DNA of 64,000 nt from Roseibium suaedae (GCF_900142725.1 NZ_FRBW01000001.1:868001-932000); one strand, 5' to 3'; counted from the first letter of the stretch, positions 43,193-52,796 are shown. Notes: generated by a model from the letters alone, not told the origin. A program made the numbers and translations.

Positions 43193-44242
43193 ATGTCCAA
43201 TCTTCTGACCCAGACTCCGGAGGGGCTTTTCTGTCCTCAGATCAATGCGTATATCGATCCGGTTCGCCCGGTCGAGCGCGCTCTGATCACGCATGGTCAT
43301 GCGGATCATGCAAGGGCGGGGCATGGAGCCGTACTGGCAACGCGGCAGACCCTCGACATCATGGCAATCCGCTATGGCGAGGCCTTTTGCGCCAGCGCTC
43401 AGTCGCTGGACTATGGCGAGAGGCTGCAGGTCTCCGGCGTGACCATCTCCCTGCATCCGGCAGGTCATGTGCTTGGGTCCGCGCAGATCCGCCTTGAGGG
43501 TAAAGGCGGGCGCACGGTCATTTCCGGGGACTACAAGCGCCGGGCCGACCCGACCTGCGCGCCCTTTGAACTTGTGCTCTGCGAGACGTTCATCACCGAG
43601 GCGACTTTCGGGTTGCCGGTGTTCCGGCATCCGCCTGCGGGCGAGGAGGTCCGCAAGCTTCTGGCTTCCCTCGGTCTCTTTCCCGAAAAGGTGCATCTTG
43701 TCGGAGCCTATTCACTCGGAAAGGCACAGAGGGTCATCGCCGAGCTTCGGGCAGCTGGCTATGAGCGGACGATCTATCTTCACGGAGCGCTGGAGCGGCT
43801 GACGCAGTATTACCAGTCACAGGGTATCGATCTGGGGATGGTCGAGCCTGTCGCAAGCCGCAGCAAGGAACTGGCGGGTGAGATTGTACTGTGTCCGCCC
43901 GGGCAGTTGACGGACCGCTGGAGCCGCCGTTTTGGCGACTGCGTCACGGCGGTTGCCTCTGGCTGGATGCGTGTCAGGGCGAGAGCCCGGCAGAGAGGTG
44001 CCGTTTTACCTCTCGTGGTTTCCGATCATGCTGACTGGGACGACCTGTGCCGGACCATCGGCGAAACCGGTGCCGAGCAGGTCTGGGTGACCCATGGTGC
44101 TGAAGAAGCCCTTGTATATTGGTGTGAAACCCATGGACGAAAGGCACGGCCGCTCAATATGATAGGCTACGGAGACGGGGAGGAGGCTGATGGCCCCGTT
44201 CACTTTGAAGCACAGGCGGGAGCGCAAAATCATGTCGGATGA
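43193..44242 (+). CDS. Ligase-associated DNA damage response exonuclease (MBL fold)
   Basis: A 349-residue metallo-beta-lactamase/beta-CASP-type nuclease. The zinc motif HGHADH is at 34-39; LHPAGHVLGSAQI and ISGDYKRRAD supply further ligands, and LHG...and SDHADW lie in the C-terminal part. Homologues process 3' ends with the ligase and helicase of the same island. ATG 43193 starts the conserved core; the in-frame ATG at 43070 would overlap the divergent helicase promoter. It overlaps the next gene by 11 bases. The ligase gene usually present in this set is not in the window. Confidence 0.93.
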   Translation: MSNLLTQTPEGLFCPQINAYIDPVRPVERALITHGHADHARAGHGAVLATRQTLDIMAIRYGEAFCASAQSLDYGERLQVSGVTISLHPAGHVLGSAQIRLEGKGGRTVISGDYKRRADPTCAPFELVLCETFITEATFGLPVFRHPPAGEEVRKLLASLGLFPEKVHLVGAYSLGKAQRVIAELRAAGYERTIYLHGALERLTQYYQSQGIDLGMVEPVASRSKELAGEIVLCPPGQLTDRWSRRFGDCVTAVASGWMRVRARARQRGAVLPLVVSDHADWDDLCRTIGETGAEQVWVTHGAEEALVYWCETHGRKARPLNMIGYGDGEEADGPVHFEAQAGAQNHVG

Positions 44243-44678
44243 CCGGGACGCAGGACTGGACTTGACCCGCGATGACGAGATCTCCGGAGAGGTCAGTGAT
44301 CAGGTCGAATCCGAAGAGGCAATTGCGGCGCTCTTTGAAGACTATCTGGCCGGCTTCAACGATTTTGATCCGGAGCAGATCTGCGACTGCTTTGCGTTGC
44401 CTGCCACCATCTGGCAGCACGACCGCGGCTATGTCTTTCATGATGAAGACGAGCTGATGGAAAACATCGAGGCGCTGCTCGAGGCCCTCGACAAGGAAGG
44501 CGTGAGCCTCTCAAGTTTCCAGGTTTCAGCCAGCCACATCAGCGGCATCACGGCCATGGTGAGCCTCGACTGGCAGCAGGAGAATGCGGACGGTGAAGCC
44601 GTATTCGAGTTCACTTGCCATTATCACATGATGTTTGACGGCGAGGCCTGGTCCATCGTCATGATCATCAATGAATAA
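44232..44678 (+). CDS. NTF2-like small protein
   Basis: A 148-residue acidic soluble protein. After a charged N terminus, EEAIAALFEDYLAGFNDFDPEQICDCFALPATIW and the later strands (YHMMFDGEAWSIVMIINE) resemble a SnoaL/NTF2-like cone fold, which serves as enzyme or ligand-binding scaffold. Its start overlaps the exonuclease by 11 bases, so it may belong to the repair unit, although no known family member is recognised. Function not assigned. Confidence 0.6.
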   Translation: MSDDRDAGLDLTRDDEISGEVSDQVESEEAIAALFEDYLAGFNDFDPEQICDCFALPATIWQHDRGYVFHDEDELMENIEALLEALDKEGVSLSSFQVSASHISGITAMVSLDWQQENADGEAVFEFTCHYHMMFDGEAWSIVMIINE

Positions 44679-44726
44679 GTCCTGGACCGCTTTCTGAAAC
44701 TCTGCCTAGGACCTTGGACCAGGGCC

Positions 44727-45071
44727 TTAGACAAACACCCGTGCGAGAGTTGTGACGGCCATGGCCGTGGCAGCTCTTCGGGGGCCTGTCTGGTCGATCC
44801 CGGTCTCACCAGCGAGGCTGTCGGGAACAATCAGGGCGATCCGGTTCAGGTCGGATGCATCGAGATGATCCAGATCGGCAGATTTTGCGGCATCCTCGGC
44901 GGCAAAGCGGATCTTGTCGAACAAGGATACGAGGGCCTGCCAGACTTCCACGGGCGGGCCGTCCGCCGTGTTGCACCAGCGAGATATCTGCGCCTGATCG
45001 ACGCTCAGAAATTGGGCCGCGCCTTCTTCGGTGAAACCGAATAGGTCTATGATCGCCTTGAAATTGCTCAT
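44727..45071 (-). CDS. Small HTH protein of unrecognised family
   Basis: A 114-residue protein. FTEEGAAQFLSVDQAQISRWCNTADGPPVEVWQAL looks like a Cro/XRE-type helix-turn-helix with a recognition helix QISRW, followed by a helical region. No ligand domain is seen. A 15-bp palindrome lies 44 bases upstream of the ATG, in the right place for self-repression. It is alone on the minus strand. Confidence 0.65.
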   Translation of the reverse strand: MSNFKAIIDLFGFTEEGAAQFLSVDQAQISRWCNTADGPPVEVWQALVSLFDKIRFAAEDAAKSADLDHLDASDLNRIALIVPDSLAGETGIDQTGPRRAATAMAVTTLARVFV

Positions 45072-45114
45072 GTTCCGTGTCCGAAGAGAACGCGTAAGCG
45101 CCGGATTTTGACAT

Positions 45115-45129
45115 TATTGCACTGCAATA
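45115..45129. promoter_or_regulatory. Palindrome TATTGCA-C-TGCAATA upstream of the HTH gene
   Basis: A perfect 15-bp palindrome, 44-58 bases before the HTH gene start. Size, symmetry and location fit an autoregulatory operator. Inferred only. Confidence 0.45.
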
Positions 45130-45211
45130 TGGCGAAATGTCGAGGGTTTAACTCTTCTGAGGTTAAAAAGTTCCCCGGCTTAGTCCTTGCCTGTCGCGCG
45201 TATCGGCGTCG

Positions 45212-45244
45212 AAAAAGGCCGCAGCCTTTGGCGGACTGCGGCCT
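45212..45244 (-). terminator. Intrinsic terminator of the chemoreceptor gene
   Basis: AGGCCGCAG/CTGCGGCCT stem with an 11-base loop; on the minus strand it is followed by TTTTT. It lies 32 bases after the chemoreceptor stop. Confidence 0.9.
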
Positions 45245-45275
45245 CTTGAGGGTCTGTTTCGGGCTGAGGCCTTAA

Positions 45276-46958
45276 TCAGGCTGCGGTCAATTGCTTCAGG
45301 AATTCCTCGACGGAGCCGCGCAACTGACGGGTCTGGCGGCTGACCAGGTCGCTGGAGGTCTGAACCAGAACCGTCGCCTCGTTCACCTTCTCGGTGCTGG
45401 ACTGCAGGCGGCCCATGTTTTCGGTCACTTCGCTGGTGCGCGATGCGGTGTTCTGGGAGTTGCTGGCAATTTCGCCCGTGGCAGCGCCCTGCTGTTCGAT
45501 GGCCTCGTTGATCGAGCGGGTGTGCTCGTCAATCGTACGCATGGTGCGCGTGATGCCTTCGATCGCCTTCACGGCCGTGGCGGTAGACGACTGGATTGCG
45601 GAAATCTGCGTGCTGATTTCGTCGGTTGCCCGGGCGGTCTGGCTGGCCAGCTCCTTCACTTCCGCAGCCACAACGGCAAAGCCCTTGCCGGCTTCCCCGG
45701 CGCGGGCTGCCTCGATGGTGGCATTGAGGGCCAGGAGGTTGGTTTGTTCGGCAATAGCCTGAATGAGCGTGATGACTTCGCCAATGCGCTCTGCTGCAGT
45801 CGCAAGGCCTTCGATGTTTTCGTTGCTCGTTTCCGCCTGTTTGGTGCCTTCCGCGACCACCTTGGCGGTGGTCTCGATCTGGCGTCCGAGTTCCATGATC
45901 GACACGGACAGTTCTTCAGCGGCTGACGCGACGGTTTCGACACTGTGGGAGGCGAGTTCTGCGGAGGAAGCCGTGCCACTGACGGTCTCACTGGAGGAGA
46001 CTGCCACATCTCCCAGAAGCTGCGTGGCGGAGGTCAGATCGCCGGATGCGGAATCCAGATCCGTCAGGAACCGGTCGGTGCGGGAGCGGAACTGCTGGGC
46101 AAGATCGGAGAGCAGCTTGCGGCGGTCTTCTTCGCTCGCCTGTTCGCGCTGCCGGATTTCTTCCGAAAGGCGCTGCTGTTCCATGACCGAAGCCTGGAAC
46201 ACACTGAGGGCCTGCTTCAGCTCGCCCATCTCATCGGAGGACTGCCATTGGGGGAGGGCATGGCTGGTGTTGCCATCGGCAAAGGCGCGGGCAGCTTCCG
46301 CCAGTTCTCCCGCCCGGCTCGCGACCCGCTTGCTCAGGAAGATCCAGCCAAGGATCGCCACCAGCATGCAGACACCGACGCCGATCAACTGAATGGTACC
46401 AGCCCATTCGATGCGTTTTTCCAGGTCGGACGCATATTGGTCCATGTCGTCGTGAATGACTTCTTCTGCTTCATCCGCGAGAGAGATCAGCGCCTCAAAG
46501 GAGGCATCAAATTTCACGTCTGCGTCAGAGCCAGCAATGTCCTTGCCGACATTGGTGTAGCGGGCACGGGCGACGTCGACGAACGTGTCGAGTTGCTTGA
46601 GCACTTCCGCCATCTTGGACCGGACTGTCTCGGATTCTGTCGGGTAGAACGTGCCCTCGTCATTCGTACCGCCATTGATCACTGCGTTGGCGTAGAAACG
46701 GGTATCTTCCAGAAGTCCCCAGACCTCATCGATACTTTCACCCGCATCGCCGGACATGATCTCTTCAAAGAGAAGGTGGGCGTGGGTTGCGGATAGTTTG
46801 ATTTCCATGGCTGCATCGCCAAGGGGAGCCAGCTCTCTCCCGAGCGCGAGGCCATCCGAGCCAACCTGTTTCGCGGTCAGGTAGGTGATCATGCCGGACG
46901 CCATGACAGCAATCATGATGCCGGAGAACAGCGCCATAACCTTGGTTGAGATCTTCAT
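45276..46958 (-). CDS. Methyl-accepting chemotaxis protein
   Basis: A 560-residue chemoreceptor: membrane helix (about 7-29), a periplasmic helical sensor domain (about 30-186, four-helix-bundle type), second membrane helix (187-209), HAMP domain and a long cytoplasmic coiled coil with the highly conserved hairpin tip ([37 protein letters not shown]). No C-terminal NWETF-type CheR tether is present. It signals to CheA/CheW; the ligand is unknown. Transcribed alone with its own terminator. Confidence 0.95.
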   Translation of the reverse strand: MKISTKVMALFSGIMIAVMASGMITYLTAKQVGSDGLALGRELAPLGDAAMEIKLSATHAHLLFEEIMSGDAGESIDEVWGLLEDTRFYANAVINGGTNDEGTFYPTESETVRSKMAEVLKQLDTFVDVARARYTNVGKDIAGSDADVKFDASFEALISLADEAEEVIHDDMDQYASDLEKRIEWAGTIQLIGVGVCMLVAILGWIFLSKRVASRAGELAEAARAFADGNTSHALPQWQSSDEMGELKQALSVFQASVMEQQRLSEEIRQREQASEEDRRKLLSDLAQQFRSRTDRFLTDLDSASGDLTSATQLLGDVAVSSSETVSGTASSAELASHSVETVASAAEELSVSIMELGRQIETTAKVVAEGTKQAETSNENIEGLATAAERIGEVITLIQAIAEQTNLLALNATIEAARAGEAGKGFAVVAAEVKELASQTARATDEISTQISAIQSSTATAVKAIEGITRTMRTIDEHTRSINEAIEQQGAATGEIASNSQNTASRTSEVTENMGRLQSSTEKVNEATVLVQTSSDLVSRQTRQLRGSVEEFLKQLTAA

Positions 46959-47097
46959 GCCAGAGTCCTTCTGGGAATATTCTGTCTGGCACGTATTCTT
47001 ACTGACTTGCCTTTACTCTTCGTTACCTTGGCGAAAGTGTCAGGATCTATCGTATTTAAATCAACTTCTGGATGTTTTATTTAGGAGGTTGAGAAAT

Positions 47098-47991
47098 TTA
47101 GCCTTGCGCGAACATCCAGTTCAGGATCAGCCGCCAGTCAGTCATGCGGATCGGCGTGCCGTGGCTGCCGGTGTCAAACAGCGTGAACTTGACCGGGTAT
47201 CCAGGTGCGCTTTCGCGGATTTTCTTGAAGAAGTTTGCCTGTTCTTCCCAGTTGTAAACCCTGTCGTCGCTGCCATGGCCCATGTAGATCGGCACGCGGC
47301 GGCTCAATACTGAGCGGGACAGGATTGCGGGGTCATTTGGCGAGCCCATGAGCATCACGCCGCTGAGCAGACTGGCGGATGTGTCCGATTTCAACAGGTT
47401 CCAGCAGATGATGCCCCCCATGGAGCCGCAGGAGACAACGACCTTCGCACCGGGAGACAGCTGCTTTTGATAGCGCACCAGGGCCGTGATGTCCTGGGTG
47501 CCCTTGCCGGTGAAGTCTGTAATGTCGGCAGACAGATAGGCGCCGCCATTGCGGACCATCAGGTTCTTGATGCGGTTGAAGTTGCCGCCAAAGCTGACGT
47601 CGTTCATGCCCTGAAAGCGGTTGCCGCCCTGGCCGTGAATATAGATGACCACGAATTTCGCGCCACCCTTCGCCTTGCCGACCCCCATGTAGCGGATCGC
47701 GCGGCCATTGGCTTGAAGCGTATAATCTTCCTGGCTGCTCTTGGGCTTGTAGGAGACGTAGTGGCCGAAGACTTCCTGCTCGTCGACCTTGTCCCGGTCG
47801 CGCAGGTCTCTCTGCTTGGAATAGTCGACGGCGACGAAATCGCCGTCAAAATGTGTGGCGGTAATCTTCGGGTAGCGGAACAGCTTGTCCTTGTACGGGG
47901 CCAGGGCCTCTGCCTGAGCATGGACCGCTCCGGTCAAGGCCAGTCCCAGACCAAGTATCGTTGCCCAAGCCGTTGCCCGAAACTGTCGCAT
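47098..47991 (-). CDS. Secreted alpha/beta hydrolase
   Basis: A 297-residue exported protein: strong AAGGAG ribosome site, signal peptide (MRQFRATAWATILGLGLALTGAVHAQA), then an alpha/beta-hydrolase fold with IYIHGQGGNRFQG (oxyanion loop), nucleophile elbow CGSMGG, acid in GHGSDDRVY and histidine in GSHGTP. It is likely a periplasmic carboxylesterase or lipase-like enzyme; substrate unknown. The ATG at 47991 is preferred over 48066, which would precede the signal sequence with basic residues. Confidence 0.85.
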   Translation of the reverse strand: MRQFRATAWATILGLGLALTGAVHAQAEALAPYKDKLFRYPKITATHFDGDFVAVDYSKQRDLRDRDKVDEQEVFGHYVSYKPKSSQEDYTLQANGRAIRYMGVGKAKGGAKFVVIYIHGQGGNRFQGMNDVSFGGNFNRIKNLMVRNGGAYLSADITDFTGKGTQDITALVRYQKQLSPGAKVVVSCGSMGGIICWNLLKSDTSASLLSGVMLMGSPNDPAILSRSVLSRRVPIYMGHGSDDRVYNWEEQANFFKKIRESAPGYPVKFTLFDTGSHGTPIRMTDWRLILNWMFAQG

Positions 47992-48295
47992 GATGCTCCT
48001 TCCCACCGGTTGCCCTATCAAGGCTGATTTGCCCAAATCATAGACGCTTCGCCCCCTGCGCCGCAATGCAGGGACAGCAGATGCGAAACGAAGGGCGGGG
48101 ACAGTTTCCTGCTCCGGCTCCTGTCAGAACTGCGTAAGAAAATTGCATTTTGCATTGGTGTTTTTCCTAGGTCCTTGAAGAAAAACGATCCTTCTGGGCG
48201 CAGTTAATGGATTGGTAACCATAATTTCCTGAGACTTGCTTTCCAAAGGTGAGGGCGCAGAAGGCGTCTTTCGGGTCAAGCCAGGAGAAATGAAC
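47992..48295. other. 304-bp divergent intergenic region
   Basis: Contains the promoters of the divergent hydrolase and ParA-like genes, including the A/T-richer stretch around 48,130-48,240 that should carry the ParA promoter. I see no repeat or small gene. Confidence 0.5.
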
Positions 48296-49000
48296 ATGCC
48301 GGTTATTTCCTTTGCCAATGCCAAGGGTGGAGCGGGCAAGACCACAGCAGCGCTTCTGCTTGCGACGGAAATTGCCGACCGGGGGAAGCGTGTGACGATC
48401 TTCGACGCCGATCCGCAGAAATGGATCTCTACTTGGGCAGATCTCCCCGGGCGGCCAAGAAATATCTCCGTGGTGAGCCAGATCACACCGGCGTCCCTGG
48501 CGGAGCAGATCATGGATGCGGCCGAGGACAGCGATTATGTGATCGTGGATCTTGAAGGCACTGAAAACCTGATCGTTGCCAATGCGCTGTCCGTGTCCGA
48601 CCTCGTCGTGGTGCCGATCCAGGGCTCCAGCATGGATGCCCGGGGCGGCGCCAAGATCCTGACGCTGATCAAGAAGCTGGAGAAGGTGGTCAAGCATGAC
48701 ATCCGCCATTGCGTGGCCCTGACCCGCACCAACGCGGCCGTGACCACCCGGGCGCTGAAGGCCGTGCAGGAGTTCCTGGCGGTCAAGGGCATTGACGTGC
48801 TGATGACGCCGATCGTGGAGCGGGCTGCCTATCGCGATCTCTTCGAGTTTGGCGGTGGTCTTCGAGCCCAGGATCCGCGCCAGGTGACCAATCTGGACAA
48901 GGCCCAGGAAAACGCCGCGCTGTTTGCAGCTGAAATCCTGGAGCGGGTGCAGGTGCTGCCGACCCGGCGCTGGTATCACGTCTTCAAGCGGGCAGGTTGA
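48296..49000 (+). CDS. ParA/VirC1-like ATPase without a ParB partner
   Basis: A 234-residue P-loop ATPase of the MinD/ParA class with deviant Walker A KGGAGKTT, switch regions DADPQKWISTW and IVDLEGTE, and VVVPIQGSSMDARG. Such proteins form ATP-dependent dimers that bind DNA or membranes and position cargo. No ParB-like gene or parS is seen nearby, so it is an orphan, in the line of VirC1 and other single ParA-like genes of rhizobia. The ATG at 48296 has AGGAG at optimal spacing (8); the ATG at 48290 is too close to it. Confidence 0.85.
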   Translation: MPVISFANAKGGAGKTTAALLLATEIADRGKRVTIFDADPQKWISTWADLPGRPRNISVVSQITPASLAEQIMDAAEDSDYVIVDLEGTENLIVANALSVSDLVVVPIQGSSMDARGGAKILTLIKKLEKVVKHDIRHCVALTRTNAAVTTRALKAVQEFLAVKGIDVLMTPIVERAAYRDLFEFGGGLRAQDPRQVTNLDKAQENAALFAAEILERVQVLPTRRWYHVFKRAG

Positions 49001-49156
49001 CCTTCAGCATGGGCATTTCATCGGGGCAGCTCATTTAGAGTGTGCCGACTAGGTGAATACCCGTTTGTCGCGATGTGTCTGATCGCGCTAAGCTCCCGAT
49101 GATTCAGAGGGTGGGAAGGAATGAACTTTCCACCCTTGACCTATGGGGGTTCTGCA

Positions 49157-50116
49157 ATGCTGTGCCGGTTTGTTCCACGCTCACTCGTGTTGGCCTTGGC
49201 TGCCTTGCCCCTTGCCGGCTGCTGGGAGGACGACGGGTCCACCGCTCTCGGCACCCTGGAGCGCGACCGTGTGGCGCTGACGGCAACGGCTGCGGAAGTG
49301 GTCATGGACCTGCCGGTGCCCCAGGGAACGAAGGTCACGAAGGGGACCATTCTGGTCAAGCTGGACGATACGGCCCAGCAGGCCATCGTCAATCAGGCCC
49401 GGGCAGAAGTCTCCAAGGCCAAGGCGGAGCTGACCAAGCTTCAAAATGGCGCGCGCGAGGAAGAAATCGCGGAAGCCAGGGCGACCGTGGCCGGTGCCAA
49501 GGCCTCCTTGCTGGAAGCGGACACCACGTACAAACGCACGCAGGATCTGACCGGCCGCGGCACCTCCAGTCAGGCACAGCTGGATACGGCCCAGGCCGCA
49601 CGGGATTCCGCCGAAGCCAAGCTGCAGATTGCTCAGGAACAGCTGCGCCAGCTGGTCAATGGAGCGAGAGCTGAAGACCTCGACATTGCCAGGGCCGGAT
49701 TGGAAGCTGCTGAAGCCATCCTTGCCAGCGCCGAAAAGACCCTGGACGATCTCACGATCCGCGCTTCCCGGGATGGCACCTTGAACAACCTGCCCTGGAA
49801 CCTGGGTGAACGGGTGACCGTCGGCAGCCCTCTGGCGGTGCTGCTGGCAGGCGAAGCGCCCTATGCGCGGGTCTATGTGCCCGAGCCGCACCGGGTTGCC
49901 ATCAAGGAAGGCGACAAGCTGCAAGTCCGCATCGATGGTCTGGACCAGACCATGGAAGGGACCGTGCGCTGGATTTCGTCCGAACCCTCTTTCACGCCTT
50001 ACTATGCGCTCAACCAGTCCGACAGGGCGCGGCTGATGTATGTGGCGGAGGTGCAATTGCCCGACAGCGCCTCCAGCCTGCCGGATGGCGTGCCGGCCCA
50101 GGTTCTCCTCAAGTGA
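49157..50116 (+). CDS. HlyD-family membrane fusion lipoprotein of an ABC exporter
   Basis: A 319-residue periplasmic adaptor. A signal with lipobox (LPLAGC, Cys about 22) anchors it as a lipoprotein; a lipoyl/barrel-sandwich domain (LPVPQGTKVTKGTILVKLDD) is split by two long coiled-coil helices (about 85-200), then LTIRASRDGTLNNLPWNLGERVTVGSPLAVLL. It links the inner-membrane transporter to an outer-membrane channel. GGGGG 7 bases before ATG 49157 supports this start. The stop overlaps the ATPase GTG. Confidence 0.9.
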   Translation: MLCRFVPRSLVLALAALPLAGCWEDDGSTALGTLERDRVALTATAAEVVMDLPVPQGTKVTKGTILVKLDDTAQQAIVNQARAEVSKAKAELTKLQNGAREEEIAEARATVAGAKASLLEADTTYKRTQDLTGRGTSSQAQLDTAQAARDSAEAKLQIAQEQLRQLVNGARAEDLDIARAGLEAAEAILASAEKTLDDLTIRASRDGTLNNLPWNLGERVTVGSPLAVLLAGEAPYARVYVPEPHRVAIKEGDKLQVRIDGLDQTMEGTVRWISSEPSFTPYYALNQSDRARLMYVAEVQLPDSASSLPDGVPAQVLLK

Positions 50117-51051
50117 GTGCCGGCATGGGTGAAACAGTCATCACCGCGCGGGGGATGACCAAGTCCTTCAAGGGCTTCAAGGCGGTGGACGGGATGAACC
50201 TGACCATCGAACGGGGCATGATTTACGGTTTCCTCGGCCCCAATGGCTGCGGCAAGACGACGGCGATGCGGATGCTGACCGGCTTGCTGACGCCGAGCGC
50301 AGGCACTGTCGAGGTGCTCGGCATGAGCGTGCCCCGTGACGCCGAGGCCTTGAAGTATCACATCGGCTACATGACCCAGGCTTTCTCGCTCTATGGCGAT
50401 CTGACGGTCATGGAAAACCTGAAGTTCATGGCGGAAATCTACGGGATTGAGCCATCCGCGCAAAAGGGGCGGATCGCCGAGTTGCTGGAACGCTATGAGC
50501 TGACGGAGCTGTCCGACCGCTTTGCGGGCAAGATGAGTGGCGGTCAGCGCCAGCGCCTTGCCCTTGCCGCCGCCGTCCTGCATGAGCCGCAGCTTCTGTT
50601 CCTGGATGAGCCGACCTCTGCGGTCGATCCTGAATCGCGCCGCCATTTCTGGGAGCAGCTCTTCGATCTGTGCGATGCCGGCACCAGCATTGTCGTCAGC
50701 ACCCATTTCATGGACGAAGCCGAACGCTGCCACCGGATTGCGATCATGGAAGCGGGGCAAGTGCGGGCCGATGGCCGGCCGCAGGATCTGATGAACGCCA
50801 TGGGCGCCAGCGTTGTCGAGCTGGAAGGCCCGACCCTGCGCGAAATCAGGCGGAAGCTTCTGACGGTCGAGGGCATCGTGTCTGCCGCCCAGCTTGGAGC
50901 GCGGCTGCGTGTGCTTGTCAGCAAATCCATTTCCGATCCTGTCGCCTTTCTGACCGGCAGGGCGGAGACCGCAGGGGCAACCTTGATCGAACAGGTCCGG
51001 CCGAATCTGGAAGACGTCTTTGTCACTTCCACAGGGGAGGGGCGGCAATGA
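50113..51051 (+). CDS. ABC exporter ATP-binding protein
   Basis: A 312-residue ABC-2-type ATPase: Walker A GPNGCGKTT, Q-loop (YMTQAFSLYGDL), signature MSGGQRQRLALA, Walker B LLFLDEPTS, switch His in VSTHFMDEAERC, plus a C-terminal regulatory region. It powers the single permease downstream, which should form a homodimer. The GTG at 50113 overlaps the HlyD stop; ATG 50125 is an alternative. It overlaps the permease by ATGA. Confidence 0.93.
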   Translation: MSAGMGETVITARGMTKSFKGFKAVDGMNLTIERGMIYGFLGPNGCGKTTAMRMLTGLLTPSAGTVEVLGMSVPRDAEALKYHIGYMTQAFSLYGDLTVMENLKFMAEIYGIEPSAQKGRIAELLERYELTELSDRFAGKMSGGQRQRLALAAAVLHEPQLLFLDEPTSAVDPESRRHFWEQLFDLCDAGTSIVVSTHFMDEAERCHRIAIMEAGQVRADGRPQDLMNAMGASVVELEGPTLREIRRKLLTVEGIVSAAQLGARLRVLVSKSISDPVAFLTGRAETAGATLIEQVRPNLEDVFVTSTGEGRQ

Positions 51052-52229
51052 GTGCACCAAAACGGCCAACCGGCCTTTCTCCCCGCCGTTCCGCGCGCCG
51101 CATCTGGGCGATCTTCTCGAAAGAACTGGCGCAGCTCAGGCGGGACCGGATGACCTTCGGCATGGTCATCATGATCCCTCTGATCCAGCTCATCCTGTTC
51201 GGATATGCGATCAACACCAATGTGCGGGACATTCCCGTGGCCGTGGTCGACCAGAGCCAGACCGGCATCAGCCGGACGCTGATCCAGATCGTCCAGGCCA
51301 CACAGGTGGTCAAGGTCACAGAACGCCTGCCGACGCCGGAAGCTGCCGAAGAGGCGATCAAGGCCGCCCGGGTGCGCGCCGCGCTGATCATTCCGGCGGA
51401 TGTGGATGGACGCCTTGCCCGCTCTTCCAGCATTGGTCTCGGCACACCGGCTTCCACCGACGAGGAAACCAGCCGGCCTGTCGCGCAGTGGATCGTGGAC
51501 GGGTCTGACACCATGATTGCCTCGGCGATCAAGAGCCTGCGGGCGATGCCTCTGACCGAAGTCTTCCGGAAGGCTCCCAACCGTTCGACGCCGACTTTCG
51601 AAGTCTCGCTGTTCTACAATCCGGAGCAGCGCACCGCCGTCAACATCGTGCCGGGTCTTGTCGGTATGATCCTGACCATGACCATGATCATGTTCACCTC
51701 CGCCGCCATCGTGCGGGAGAGGGAGCGGGGCAACATGGAAATGCTGATCAACACGCCGGTCAAATCGATGGAGCTGATGATCGGCAAGATCATTCCCTAC
51801 ATCTTCATCGGCCTGATCCAGACGGCGATCATTCTTGGTCTGGGCAACGTGCTGTTCAACGTGCCCATGGGCGCTCGGATGCTGGATCTGTTTGTCGGTA
51901 CGCTGCTGTTCATCGGCTCCAGCCTGTCTCTGGGGCTGGTTCTGTCGACCCTTGCCCAGAGCCAGCTTCAGGCCACGCAGATGACCATCTTCGTGCTCCT
52001 GCCCTCAATCCTGCTGTCGGGCTTTGCCTTTCCCTATGAGGGCATGCCGGTGATCGCCCAATATATCGCTGAGGTTCTGCCTGCGACCCATTTCATGCGG
52101 ATGATCCGTGGCTTCGTGCTCCGGGACGCCGGACTTGCCGAATTGCACAAGGATGCGCTTTGGCTGGCGGGTTTTCTGGTCATCGGGCTGACGCTGGCGG
52201 CCCTGAGGTTCAAGAAACGGCTGGATTGA
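51048..52229 (+). CDS. ABC-2 type permease
   Basis: A 393-residue inner-membrane permease resembling YhhJ/YbhR: N-terminal TM (about 35-55), a large periplasmic domain, then five helices with VRERERGNMEMLINTPVKSMELMIGKIIPY, the typical ABC2 coupling segment. With HlyD and the ATPase it makes an efflux system for hydrophobic drugs or metabolites. The open frame extends far upstream but the ATGA junction at 51048 fixes the start. Confidence 0.92.
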   Translation: MSAPKRPTGLSPRRSARRIWAIFSKELAQLRRDRMTFGMVIMIPLIQLILFGYAINTNVRDIPVAVVDQSQTGISRTLIQIVQATQVVKVTERLPTPEAAEEAIKAARVRAALIIPADVDGRLARSSSIGLGTPASTDEETSRPVAQWIVDGSDTMIASAIKSLRAMPLTEVFRKAPNRSTPTFEVSLFYNPEQRTAVNIVPGLVGMILTMTMIMFTSAAIVRERERGNMEMLINTPVKSMELMIGKIIPYIFIGLIQTAIILGLGNVLFNVPMGARMLDLFVGTLLFIGSSLSLGLVLSTLAQSQLQATQMTIFVLLPSILLSGFAFPYEGMPVIAQYIAEVLPATHFMRMIRGFVLRDAGLAELHKDALWLAGFLVIGLTLAALRFKKRLD

Positions 52230-52313
52230 CCGGCCTGTTGGGCGGGATACCACTGTTTGGAGGATCTGGCTCGATTTCTTGAAGATTGGAGCTGAATCAG
52301 CCATCGTCGGGGC

Positions 52314-52778
52314 ATGAAGCGCGATCTTGATCAAACCGACCGGCGGATATTGGCCGAACTGCAACGCAACGGACGCCTGACCCATCAGGAGCTGAGCGAA
52401 CGGGTGGGGCTTTCCCCGACCCCCTGTGCCCGGCGGGTCCACAATCTGGAAACGGCCGGGTTCATCGATGGCTATTCGGCCCGTATCGATGAAGAGAAGA
52501 TGGGGTTCGGCCTGACGGCTTTCCTGTCGGTCAAACTGGATCAGCAGATCGATGACCGGCTGGTGAGTTTCGAAAAGGCGCTGGCTGCCTGTCCCGAGGT
52601 GGTGGATTGCTGGCTAATGACGGGAACGCGGGACTATCTCTTGCGCGTTGCCGTTTCCAGCATGGAAGAATTCGAGCGCTTCCTGACTGGCCGCCTCACC
52701 AAGGTCCCCGGTGTCGCCTCCATCGAATCCTCCCTCGCCATCCGCCGCGTGAAAGGCCAGATGTCGCGGCTGGGTTAG
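52314..52778 (+). CDS. Lrp/AsnC-family regulator
   Basis: A 154-residue Lrp-type protein: HTH DRRILAELQRNGRLTHQELSERVGLSPTPCARRV and a C-terminal RAM (ligand-binding) domain with TGTRDYLLRVAV. It is followed on the opposite strand by a 2-oxoacid dehydrogenase E1-like gene, reminiscent of MdeR regulating MdeB in Pseudomonas. Ligand is probably an amino acid. Confidence 0.93.
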   Translation: MKRDLDQTDRRILAELQRNGRLTHQELSERVGLSPTPCARRVHNLETAGFIDGYSARIDEEKMGFGLTAFLSVKLDQQIDDRLVSFEKALAACPEVVDCWLMTGTRDYLLRVAVSSMEEFERFLTGRLTKVPGVASIESSLAIRRVKGQMSRLG

Positions 52779-52796
52779 GTGGAGAACACCTCTCCG

